The position numbers were made by a program, and so were the translations under genes. From Salinivirgaceae bacterium (GTDB taxonomy: Bacteria; Bacteroidota; Bacteroidia; Bacteroidales; SZUA-534), in assembly GCA_030620515.1 (NCBI GenBank), contig JAUXEM010000003.1, positions 1 to 55,004 on the forward strand: a DNA stretch of 55,004 bases, written 5' to 3'. Below, piece after piece: positions 28,401 through 35,807 of this stretch (position 1 is its first letter; the number at the start of each line of letters is the position of its first letter). The notes below the pieces were generated by a model that had not been told where the DNA came from, did no database searches, and saw only the letters and a list, made by a program, of their open reading frames with translations.

Positions 28401-29636
28401 ATGAGCAAATACGATGTTATTGTTGTGGGTGCCGGTCCGGCCGGATTATTAGCTGCAGGTAGGGCTGCCGAAATAGGAAGCAAAGTGTTAATTGTTGAAA
28501 AAATGCGTCAACCTGGGCGTAAACTTCTTATTACCGGAAAAGGTCGATGTAACATTACTAACAATGCTGAAATTGGTGAGTTTGTTAAGCATGTTTATCC
28601 CAGCGGAAAATTTTTACGCTCTGCTTTTTCTCAGTATTACTCTAAAGATATAATTGATCTGCTTCAAAAATACGGCGTAGAGTCAACCCTTGAAAGAGGA
28701 GGACGGTATTTTCCAACTAGTAATAAATCGCTCGATGTGTTAAATGCATTACTTGAATGGGTTGGTGAACTTGGAGTAGAAATTAAATGTGACATAAAGG
28801 TCGAAAAACTTTTAGTAGAAGATGCTGCAATAAAAGGTATTCAAGCAAATGGGCAGCTTTTTTTATGCGAAAAAATAATTTTGGCAACTGGTGGAAAATC
28901 ATATCCAGCAACTGGTTCAACCGGTGATGGCTACGAGTTAGTAAAAAAAATTGGGCATACCATTGTAAAAGTTATGCCGGCTCTTGTTCCGCTCGAAACC
29001 GAAGGGCAAGTTGCTAATAAACTGCAAGGGTTGAATCTTAAAAACGTAAAAGCAGTTGTGTGGATTAACGACAAAAAAATGAGTGAGTCGTTCGGCGAGA
29101 TGATTTTTACTCATTTTGGACTTTCAGGTCCTATAATATTAACTTTAAGTAGATTTGTGGGAATTGCTCTGCTAGAGAAAAGTAAAGTGAATATAACTGT
29201 TGATTTAAAGCCTGCTCTTAACGAACAAAAACTCGACAATCGTTTAATTCGCGATTTAAATGAGCATGGTAAAAAGAGAATAGGAAATATCTTTAAATTT
29301 TGGCTGCCAGCAACAATGGTTCCTGTATTTATTGAGCTATTGGGAATTGACCCTGATAAAGAATGTCATCAAATTTCAGGCAAAGAGCGAAAGCAAATTA
29401 AACATTTACTAAAAAATCTTCCGTTTACTATTAATAGCATTCGTTCCTTTAAAGAGGCAATTATTACTGCTGGAGGGGTTTCAACCAAAGAAATACAAAC
29501 AAAAACCATGGAATCGAAACTTGTTAAAGGTCTTTATTTTGCTGGTGAAATGATTGATCTCGATGCAGAAACCGGAGGTTACAATTTGCAAATTGCCTAT
29601 TCAACGGGATGGGTTGCTGGTAATTCTTGTAAATAG
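28401..29636 (+). CDS. BaiN/HI0933-type NAD(P)/FAD-dependent oxidoreductase
   Basis: 411 residues from the ATG at 28401. The dinucleotide-binding motif VVGAGPAGLLAAGRAAE is at the N terminus, followed by the family block KLLITGKGRCNITNN. ATGGKSYPATGSTGDGY lies in the middle and AGGVSTKEI...GLYFAGEMIDLDAETGGYNLQIAYSTG forms the C-terminal FAD site. This flavoprotein family is widespread; one member reduces bile-acid intermediates and the physiological role of most is unknown. It converges on pgk, with a shared terminator between. Confidence 0.85.
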   Translation: MSKYDVIVVGAGPAGLLAAGRAAEIGSKVLIVEKMRQPGRKLLITGKGRCNITNNAEIGEFVKHVYPSGKFLRSAFSQYYSKDIIDLLQKYGVESTLERGGRYFPTSNKSLDVLNALLEWVGELGVEIKCDIKVEKLLVEDAAIKGIQANGQLFLCEKIILATGGKSYPATGSTGDGYELVKKIGHTIVKVMPALVPLETEGQVANKLQGLNLKNVKAVVWINDKKMSESFGEMIFTHFGLSGPIILTLSRFVGIALLEKSKVNITVDLKPALNEQKLDNRLIRDLNEHGKKRIGNIFKFWLPATMVPVFIELLGIDPDKECHQISGKERKQIKHLLKNLPFTINSIRSFKEAIITAGGVSTKEIQTKTMESKLVKGLYFAGEMIDLDAETGGYNLQIAYSTGWVAGNSCK

Positions 29637-29652
29637 CATATTATATACTATA

Positions 29653-29683
29653 AAAAAACCGCCTCAGTTACGAAGCGGCTTCT
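29653..29683. terminator. Bidirectional terminator between the flavoprotein gene and pgk
   Basis: ACCGCCT..AGCGGCT pairs around a short loop; a run of seven A lies on the left and TTCTT on the right, so the hairpin is followed by T on either strand. Six-base stem with one wobble pair on the minus strand. Confidence 0.65.
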
Positions 29684-29709
29684 TAATCCTATATTCTAAA
29701 TTCTGTATT

Positions 29710-30894
29710 CTATTCTGTTACAGCTGCAATTCCGGGTAATAATTTACCTTCAAGAAATTCAAGCGATGCTCCACCACCAGTTGAAATATGACTCATTTTA
29801 TCGGCTAATCCACTTTGGTTAACAGCAGCAACCGAGTCGCCACCACCAATAATTGAAATAGCAGAAGAATCGGCAACAGCTTGGCAAATACCAAATGTTC
29901 CTTTAGCAAAGTTTGGCATTTCAAAACATCCCATAGGACCATTCCAAACAATTGTTTTAGCAGTTGCAATTTCGGCAGTGTAAGCTTCAACGGTTTTAGG
30001 ACCAACGTCTAATGCCATCATACCTTCAGGAATATCTAAACCAACCATTTCAATGTTAGCATCGTTATCAAATTTATTGGCAGCTAAGTTGTCAAGAGGT
30101 AATAATAATTTAACACCTTTTGCTTTAGCATCCGCTAAAATTTGCTTAGCCGTTTCAATTAAATCCTCTTCAACCAAAGAGTTTCCAATTGTATGTCCTT
30201 GTGCTTTGTAAAAAGTGTAAGCCATTCCACCTCCTATAAGTATGGTATCTACTTTTTCAATAAATGTTTTTAGTACCTCTAATTTTCCTGAAACTTTTGC
30301 CCCACCAACAATGGCAACAAATGGTGTTTTTGGATTAGCAACAGTATCCCCTAAAAATTTAATTTCTTTCTCTAAAAGGAAACCAGCCATTTTCACATCA
30401 ACATATTCTGCAATAACTGCAGTTGAGGCATGTGAGCGGTGAGCTGTTCCAAAAGCATCGTTAACATAAACATCGGTACCTTCGGCTAATTGCTTTGCAA
30501 AAGTAGGCATAGCATCTTTGTCTTTGTTTTCAGCTTTATAAAAACGAAGGTTTTCTAATACAAGAATTTGTCCTGGCTGTAAAGCAGCTTTGGCTTCTAA
30601 TACCTTTGGTCCAATACAATCGTCAACAAAAATTACATCAATACCCGAAAGTTTTGTTAATTCAGGAATAATATGTTTAAGAGAGAATTTTTCTTCTGGT
30701 CCGTCTTTTGGTCTTCCAAGGTGTGACATTAAAACGGCAGAACCACCATCGTCAAGAATCTTTTTAATGGTAGGTAATGCACCAATAATACGAGTGTTAT
30801 CACTTACTTCAAAGTTGGCATTTAGTGGCACATTAAAGTCAACTCGTACAATGGCTTTTTTGCCATTAAAGTTGTAATTACTAATTTGTGTCAT
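29710..30894 (-). CDS. pgk: Phosphoglycerate kinase
   Basis: 394 residues, normal length. Conserved blocks: VRVDFNVPLN near residue 16, LMSHLGRPKDGPEEKFSL, NDAFGTAHRSHAS, VAIVGGAKVSGKLEVL, and the nucleotide-binding end SIIGGGDSVAAVNQSG followed by HISTGGGASLEFLEG. It transfers phosphate from 1,3-bisphosphoglycerate to ADP in glycolysis. Single-gene unit with its own promoter about 50 bases upstream. Confidence 0.97.
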   Translation of the reverse strand: MTQISNYNFNGKKAIVRVDFNVPLNANFEVSDNTRIIGALPTIKKILDDGGSAVLMSHLGRPKDGPEEKFSLKHIIPELTKLSGIDVIFVDDCIGPKVLEAKAALQPGQILVLENLRFYKAENKDKDAMPTFAKQLAEGTDVYVNDAFGTAHRSHASTAVIAEYVDVKMAGFLLEKEIKFLGDTVANPKTPFVAIVGGAKVSGKLEVLKTFIEKVDTILIGGGMAYTFYKAQGHTIGNSLVEEDLIETAKQILADAKAKGVKLLLPLDNLAANKFDNDANIEMVGLDIPEGMMALDVGPKTVEAYTAEIATAKTIVWNGPMGCFEMPNFAKGTFGICQAVADSSAISIIGGGDSVAAVNQSGLADKMSHISTGGGASLEFLEGKLLPGIAAVTE

Positions 30895-30947
30895 AATGTT
30901 GATTTTATGATTATTTTAAATCGTTTAATGCATTTATATTGAGCATA

Positions 30948-30955
30948 CAAATATA
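30948..30955 (-). promoter_or_regulatory. Promoter -7 element for pgk
   Basis: TATATTTG on the minus strand, a perfect consensus match, 54 bases before the pgk ATG. Confidence 0.55.
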
Positions 30956-31168
30956 TAAAATAGCAGTAGTATTTTTACCAATAGAAAAACAAATTATTAT
31001 TGTGCTAAAGGTTCACTCATAAATATCTTGCGATTTTAAAAAATGTCTTTGCACCTATATAAAATTAAAATAATTACAGTTCCGCTGCTATGCCTGCAAT
31101 AAAACAATATGGTATAAATATACTGTTTGCCAAATATGAATTCAAACCATAAAATATTCTACAAAAAA

Positions 31169-31193
31169 ACCTCCAGCTAAAAGCCAGAGGTTC
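31169..31193 (-). terminator. Terminator of the response regulator gene
   Basis: On the minus strand AACCTCTGGCT / AGCTGGAGGTT pair over eleven positions with two wobbles and a TTT loop, followed by a T run. It begins 24 bases after the stop codon. Confidence 0.75.
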
Positions 31194-31216
31194 TATATAT
31201 TAATATTTATAGTTAT

Positions 31217-31603
31217 TTATTTGCTTAAAAAGTTATCTATTTTTTCCAATAAAACTTTTCCCATTATTGGCTTTGAAAGATAATCGTCGCAACCAGCACT
31301 CAGAATCTTTTCTTTCTCACCTGCTAATGCATAAGCTGTTTGAGCAATTATTGGTAGCTCAGGTCGAATTTTTTTAATTTCATTCGTAGCTTCGTAACCA
31401 TTCATCTCTGGCATCTTAATATCCATCAATACAAGGTCTATTTCCGCATCATTTTGAACAGCCTCAAGAGCTGTTTTGCCTGTTTCAGCCCATATTAGAA
31501 CAGCGTTTGTTCTTTTTAAAAGCGCCTCAAGAAAAAGATAATTTGTTTTCTCGTCTTCTGCTATAAGTATCTTCTTCCCTGAAAAATCGTAATTATTAAA
31601 CAT
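31217..31603 (-). CDS. Single-domain response regulator (CheY-like receiver)
   Basis: 128 residues, a receiver domain and nothing more. The acidic pair ED at 16-17, the phospho-acceptor Asp in LVLMDIKMPEMNGYEA (near 58), the Thr/Ala region IIAQTAYAL and the Lys in LSKPI (near 110) are all present. It lacks an output domain, so it must act through a partner, probably a hybrid histidine kinase or phosphorelay elsewhere. The close similarity of KMPEMNGYEA and GCDDYLSKPI to hybrid-kinase receiver domains supports that. Confidence 0.85.
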   Translation of the reverse strand: MFNNYDFSGKKILIAEDEKTNYLFLEALLKRTNAVLIWAETGKTALEAVQNDAEIDLVLMDIKMPEMNGYEATNEIKKIRPELPIIAQTAYALAGEKEKILSAGCDDYLSKPIMGKVLLEKIDNFLSK

Positions 31604-31626
31604 AAATGTTTGTTTTAAGATAAAAA

Positions 31627-31634
31627 CAAAATTA
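31627..31634 (-). promoter_or_regulatory. Promoter -7 element for the response regulator
   Basis: TAATTTTG on the minus strand matches TAnnTTTG and lies 23 bases before the start codon. Confidence 0.45.
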
Positions 31635-31928
31635 AGCTTTTTTTTATCAATTTAACCAAAAGTTAAAGTAATAAAAAAAACGCATTGTATAAATCTACTT
31701 GCCACACTAATTTGTTCGAATGGCGCTTTGCTAATATATAAAGAAAAGAATTATCAGCAATTTTATTCTATTTTTAATTTATAAATATATGCTTTTCTCT
31801 AATACTATACAATAACCAGTAGTATAAATTACCTATTGGATAGTTTCTACATTCCTGTATTTATGTTTATTACACGCTTGTACTAAAAAGTATATGCTGC
31901 TTTATTTGAATATATATACTCCTTTTAT

Positions 31929-31950
31929 TATTTTTGACCAACCGTTCATT
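31929..31950 (+). promoter_or_regulatory. Promoter and possible autoregulatory operator of the TetR gene
   Basis: The -7 element TATTTTTG (31929-31936) has TTTG at 31904-31907 as a likely -33 element. It runs directly into GACCAACCGTTCATTC, which resembles TetR-family operator half-sites and would cover the start of transcription. Autoregulation is inferred. The in-frame TTG at 31934 lies inside this promoter and so is not the translation start. Confidence 0.4.
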
Positions 31951-31963
31951 CAAAATAGAACCA

Positions 31964-32545
31964 ATGCCAAGAACAAAAGAACAATTCAAAGAATTAAGAC
32001 AAGAAAAAATTAACAAGATTAAGCAAGTGGCTATGGAGCTATTTGCTTCTGAAGGGTATATACAAACATCTATTTCAAAAATTGCTAAAGCAGCTAATAT
32101 ATCCAAAGGTTTATTATATAACTATTTTGAAAGTAAAGATGATTTGTTAAAATGCATAGTATCAGAAGGTGTACAAGATGTATTTGAATCGTTCGATATT
32201 GACGGTGATGGACATTTGTCAACTGATGAGTTTGAATATTTTGTTAGACAAAGTTTAAAAAATACGATTGAGAGAAAGGAATTCTATAAGCTGCTATATA
32301 CCATAATGCTGCAACCAAATGTACATGATATAATAGCAAATGTGCAAAATGATATTTCAATTCGCGTTTTAACGGTTGCAAATGAATATTTTCAAACCCG
32401 ATTTGATGATCCGCAAACGGAGTTTCTTCTTTTCTCGTCTATGATGAAAGGTTTAAGCATGCAATATGTTTTTGCAGATGGATATATAACAGACGAGATG
32501 ATGGAAAAATCAATAACAAGAATATTGGATTATTATAGAAAATAG
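31964..32545 (+). CDS. TetR/AcrR-family regulator with an embedded EF-hand
   Basis: 193 residues from the ATG at 31964. Residues about 10-57 are a TetR DNA-binding domain with the helix-turn-helix ISKIAKAANISKGLLYNYFESKDDLL. In the sensor domain, residues 78-89 read DIDGDGHLSTDE: Asp78, Asp80, Asp82, Gly83, Leu85 and Glu89 occupy all the canonical EF-hand loop positions, and helical sequence flanks the loop on both sides (QDVFESF before, FEYFVRQSL after). Calcium binding by a TetR protein would be unusual. It precedes a LolA-like gene and an ABC exporter operon on the same strand and is the likely regulator of that operon. Confidence 0.85.
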   Translation: MPRTKEQFKELRQEKINKIKQVAMELFASEGYIQTSISKIAKAANISKGLLYNYFESKDDLLKCIVSEGVQDVFESFDIDGDGHLSTDEFEYFVRQSLKNTIERKEFYKLLYTIMLQPNVHDIIANVQNDISIRVLTVANEYFQTRFDDPQTEFLLFSSMMKGLSMQYVFADGYITDEMMEKSITRILDYYRK

Positions 32546-32576
32546 AATTCAGAAGTTAGTATAAAATAATGAGATT

Positions 32577-32642
32577 ATGGACAAAGCACAATCATATAAA
32601 GATTTATTGATGTGGCAAAAGGGACACGAACTTGTTTTATAG
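32577..32642 (+). pseudogene. Fragment of a four-helix-bundle (23S-IVP-like) gene
   Basis: The first 21 codons, MDKAQSYKDLLMWQKGHELV and one more, match the usual start of four-helix-bundle proteins of the 23S rRNA intervening-sequence type (YKDLxVWQKxxELV). A TAG follows immediately, and the next 100 bases have no continuing frame. It appears to be a decayed copy. Two complete members of the same family lie in the operon downstream. Confidence 0.65.
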
Positions 32643-32774
32643 ACATATCAAACTATATAATATTTTTGAATCAATTAATTATGAAATAATAATGCTAAAA
32701 TAATATTATAGAAGAAAGATAGGGTTACCATTCTTAATTCAACTTTCTATTTTCTAACTTTTAAAAATTTTAAC

Positions 32775-33530
32775 ATGAACCTATTAATTACATCAATTAT
32801 TGCTCTTGCTTTTTCTATATCTACCCAAGCGCAAGATGCTACAGCCATTATTAAAAACGCCGACGATAAACTACAGGGTAATTCTAACAAAAGTTTAATG
32901 GCAATGTCAATTGTTCGTCCTAAATATACTCGAACTATTGAATTTATGAATTGGAGCCTTGGTCGCCATTATTTTATGACTTATGTTACTGCTCCAGCAA
33001 AAGATAAAGGGCAGGTTTTCATGAAGCATAAAACTGATATGTGGAACTTTATGCCTGCAATAAATCGCATGATAAAACTACCTCCAAGCATGATGAGTCA
33101 AGGTTGGATGGGCTCAGATTATTCCAACGATGATTTGGTTAAACAATCGTCTATTGTGGTAGATTATACTCATACACTAATTGGTGATGAGGAAATTGAA
33201 GGACGCATGTGCTTCAAAATAGAACTAATTCCGAACGATAATGCCAATGTAGTTTGGGGTAAAGTTATTTATTGGGTCGATAAGGAACATTCTATTATCC
33301 CGAAAGGTCAGTTTTACGATGAAGAGTTTTATTTAGTACGCACAGAACTAGGACATGACATTAAAAACTTCGATGGTCGCGATTTATTTTCTAAAATGGA
33401 GATTATTCCTGCCGATGAAGATGGAAACAAAACGATAATTGAAATAAAATCAATTGAATTTGATGTGGATATTAAAGAGAGTTTTTTCTCGCAACAAAAC
33501 ATGAAAAGAATTAAATCTGTGAGACTATGA
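32775..33530 (+). CDS. LolA-like outer-membrane lipoprotein-sorting protein
   Basis: 251 residues with a signal peptide ending STQAQ (about residue 20). The pattern of a single LolA-like half-barrel is seen in FMKHKTDMWNFMPAINRMIKLPPSMM, SQGWMGSDYSNDDL and GKVIYWVDKEHSIIPKGQFYD, typical of the 'outer membrane lipoprotein-sorting protein' family that accompanies MacB/LolC-type exporters. It probably shuttles a lipid-bearing molecule across the periplasm. It is the first exporter gene after the TetR gene. Confidence 0.8.
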   Translation: MNLLITSIIALAFSISTQAQDATAIIKNADDKLQGNSNKSLMAMSIVRPKYTRTIEFMNWSLGRHYFMTYVTAPAKDKGQVFMKHKTDMWNFMPAINRMIKLPPSMMSQGWMGSDYSNDDLVKQSSIVVDYTHTLIGDEEIEGRMCFKIELIPNDNANVVWGKVIYWVDKEHSIIPKGQFYDEEFYLVRTELGHDIKNFDGRDLFSKMEIIPADEDGNKTIIEIKSIEFDVDIKESFFSQQNMKRIKSVRL

Positions 33531-33727
33531 TTTTGGTTTCAAAATCATATTGCCAAACTGATTATTAGCGGTTGTCGAGGGATCTTATAGATTAGTCCCG
33601 CCTGCCAAGTTCAACATTGGGCATATTCCCCGCACTATTGTGCGCAATGATAATAAAATACTTATCGCAATTTATTTACCTAACTGCCTACAAGGCAGGC
33701 TAATGTTTTATACTAAAGCTTAATATA
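33531..33727. repeat. Spacer with interspersed repeat copies
   Basis: Includes CTGCCTACAAGGCAGGC at 33684-33700 and a related CCGCCTGCC near 33599. The spacer splits the LolA-like gene from the first permease, so transcription must read through it if this is one operon. Confidence 0.5.
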
Positions 33728-35143
33728 ATGAACAGAATAATTAAAATGGCATGGCGAAATATCTGGCGAAACAGGCGCCGCTCCCTTATTACAATAGCTT
33801 CTATATTTTTTGCGGTATTCTTTGCTGTCGTAATGCGCTCGATGCAGCTAGGTAGCTATGGTCATATGATAAAACAGACTATCGAGAAGTATTCGGGTTA
33901 TTTACAAGTACAAAATCCTGAGTATTTTGATGAGCCATCATTGGATAATTCTTTAGAATATTCCGATGAGCTAATTCAAACTTTAATTTTAACCGAAGGT
34001 GTGAAAATTGCAGTTCCTCGTATCGAATCTTTTGCGCTTGCCTCAACAGGTCATCAAAGCAAAGGAGTATTGGTTTCTGGCATTGATGTTGAAAAGGAAA
34101 AAATGCTTAGCAATCCTGAGCATATGCTCGTGAATTATAAGCTTACTCCCGCTATTGTTGAAACCATACTTATAGAATCTAATTTTGAAACTAAGCAGCA
34201 AGAGTTTTTAAAGCTATTTGAAAATAGTGTTTATCATGATTTAGATAGATTGGGTTTAGATTTGGCATTAAAACCAGAACAGCTTGAACCTTATCATGCA
34301 CTATTTAATAAATATGCGAAGATTCAAGGAGCTTACCTTAAACCAAACGATGATGGTGTATTAGTTTCTAGCAGGCTTGCTAAATTTTTAAGAACTGAGG
34401 TTGGAGATACGATTACTTTAATTGGTAGTGGTTATCATGGTAATACAGCTGCAGATATTTTCCCAGTACGTGGAATAATTAAAATTCCATCGCCCGATTT
34501 AGATAATAAAATAATATACATGTCGTTGCCTAAAGCGCAAGAGTTTCTAAGCATGCAGAATCGTATTACCGCAGTAGCTATTAATCTTGATAATAGTAAA
34601 GAAATGATACAAATTCAAGAGCAATTACTTTCGACAATTGACCCAACTGAATATACTGTTAAAAATTGGGAAGAGCTTAACCCAGTATTAAAACAGCAGA
34701 TTGAAGGTGACGATGCAAGTGGAAAGATGTTCGTTGGTATTCTATATTTTATTGTGTTTTTTGGAATTATTGGCACAGTAATGATGATGATTGCCGAACG
34801 CAAACGAGAGTTTGGGGTACTTGTAGCTATCGGAATGCGAAAACGAAAGCTAGCTACAATAGTCTTAATTGAAATGTTTCTTATGGGATTTGTTGGCACA
34901 ATTACAGGTATGTTGGCAGCAATGCCACTGGTTATTGGTTTTAATATTAATCCAATAAAAATGACTGGTGAAACAGCTAAAATGTATGAAGATATGGGCT
35001 TTGAGGCTGTTATGCCAACAGCACCAATCGACCATTATTTTACATGGCAAGGCATAATAATTCTTCTAATGGTGATACTAGCTTGCTATATCCCTCTTAA
35101 AAAAATTAGGAAAATGAAAGTTATGGATGCTTTAAAGGCTTAA
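33728..35143 (+). CDS. ABC transporter permease, FtsX/MacB type (first of two)
   Basis: 471 residues. One membrane segment near 20-40, a large periplasmic domain (about 45-330), then three membrane segments at about 345-365, 385-410 and 440-460: the topology of LolC/LolE and MacB. The conserved cytoplasmic loop MIAERKREFGVLVAIGMRKRK between the second and third segments contacts the ATPase. With its partner gene and the ATPase it would form a LolCDE-like extractor that works on periplasmic or membrane-anchored substrates. Confidence 0.85.
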   Translation: MNRIIKMAWRNIWRNRRRSLITIASIFFAVFFAVVMRSMQLGSYGHMIKQTIEKYSGYLQVQNPEYFDEPSLDNSLEYSDELIQTLILTEGVKIAVPRIESFALASTGHQSKGVLVSGIDVEKEKMLSNPEHMLVNYKLTPAIVETILIESNFETKQQEFLKLFENSVYHDLDRLGLDLALKPEQLEPYHALFNKYAKIQGAYLKPNDDGVLVSSRLAKFLRTEVGDTITLIGSGYHGNTAADIFPVRGIIKIPSPDLDNKIIYMSLPKAQEFLSMQNRITAVAINLDNSKEMIQIQEQLLSTIDPTEYTVKNWEELNPVLKQQIEGDDASGKMFVGILYFIVFFGIIGTVMMMIAERKREFGVLVAIGMRKRKLATIVLIEMFLMGFVGTITGMLAAMPLVIGFNINPIKMTGETAKMYEDMGFEAVMPTAPIDHYFTWQGIIILLMVILACYIPLKKIRKMKVMDALKA

Positions 35144-35157
35144 GACTGAAGAAAACA

Positions 35158-35256
35158 GATTGATGTTGATTGAAAGAGATTGAAAGAGATTGAATGAGAT
35201 TGAGGAAGATTGAAAGAGATTGAAAATAAGATTGAGGTAGGTTGAAATGTGATTGA
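35158..35256 (+). repeat. GATTGA decamer tandem array upstream of a four-helix-bundle gene
   Basis: Seven copies of GATTGA occur at an exact 10-base period (starting 35158, 35168, 35178, 35188, 35198, 35208 and 35218), then looser copies at 35230 and 35251. The consensus unit is AGATTGAAAG. Together with the right-hand copies it brackets the inserted gene. Confidence 0.85.
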
Positions 35257-35281
35257 ATTGTAGTTAATAAAACTTAAAATT

Positions 35282-35653
35282 ATGGAAAATAATAATTGGG
35301 TTGAATACAAGATTTCAATTGGAAATAGATTGAAGGAGTTTGCACTTAAGATTCTGCAACTTTCTGAGATGTTACCAAAAAATGCAAGATCAAATGTCAT
35401 CAACTATCAAATTACTAAATCTGGAACATCAACTTATGCTAATTATAGAGCTTCGCTTAGGGGGCGCTCAAAAAAAGAATTTTTCAGCAAATTATCAATC
35501 ACTGTTGAAGAAGCCGATGAAACCGAAATGTGGCTCGATTTAATTATAAGCTCAAAAATATTAGATAATGATTTTATAAAAGGGCTACATAGCGAAAGTG
35601 TTGAATTGATTAAGATATTAGCTAGCATGAGAAAGAAGTTGAGTGATGATTGA
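35282..35653 (+). CDS. Four-helix-bundle protein (23S rRNA intervening-sequence type), inserted copy 1
   Basis: 123 residues, all helical: helices with KEFALKILQLSEMLP, VINYQITKSGTSTYANYRASL, KKEFFSKLSITVEEADETEMWLDL and a C-terminal helix. This matches the four-helix-bundle family first found in 23S rRNA intervening sequences and related to the Avd accessory protein of diversity-generating retroelements. The two permease genes of the exporter flank it, and 10-base GATTGA repeats lie on both sides, with its stop codon inside the first right-hand copy. It looks like an insertion into the operon. Confidence 0.8.
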   Translation: MENNNWVEYKISIGNRLKEFALKILQLSEMLPKNARSNVINYQITKSGTSTYANYRASLRGRSKKEFFSKLSITVEEADETEMWLDLIISSKILDNDFIKGLHSESVELIKILASMRKKLSDD

Positions 35654-35757
35654 ATGAGATTGAAGAAGATTGATAAAGAATAAAAATAAAATTACAATCA
35701 ATCTTTTCCTATCAATCTTAATCAATCTGCGAAGCATCAATCTAATTTAAATCAATT
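35648..35757. repeat. GATTGA / TCAATC repeats downstream of the inserted gene
   Basis: GATTGA at 35648, 35658 and 35668 (10-base period, the first containing the gene's TGA stop), then inverted copies TCAATC at 35698, 35712, 35722 and 35737. The reversal gives an imperfect hairpin. Confidence 0.8.
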
Positions 35758-35807
35758 TGTACTAGACAAAATATAAAAGAAAAAGTAACTAAATTAAACA
35801 CACTAAA

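Larger units (their letters stand above)
30895..31216. other. Spacer between pgk and the response regulator gene
   Basis: Holds the pgk promoter at 30948-30955 and the terminator of the response regulator at 31169-31193. Nothing else is recognisable in between. Confidence 0.6.
31604..31963. other. Divergent spacer with two promoters
   Basis: Between the response regulator (-) and the TetR gene (+). It contains the -7 elements at 31627-31634 (-) and 31929-31936 (+) and a candidate operator next to the latter. The remaining 290 bases are AT-rich with nothing recognised. Confidence 0.55.

Noticed and set aside
31934..31963. A TTG start at 31934 for the TetR gene
   Set aside because: It lies within the promoter element and adds ten residues ahead of the normal TetR N terminus; the ATG at 31964 fits better.
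35158..35757. A CRISPR-like array made of GATTGA units
   Set aside because: The repeat is 6-10 bases with no unique spacers of 30 bases, and no cas genes are present. It is a tandem repeat, not a CRISPR.
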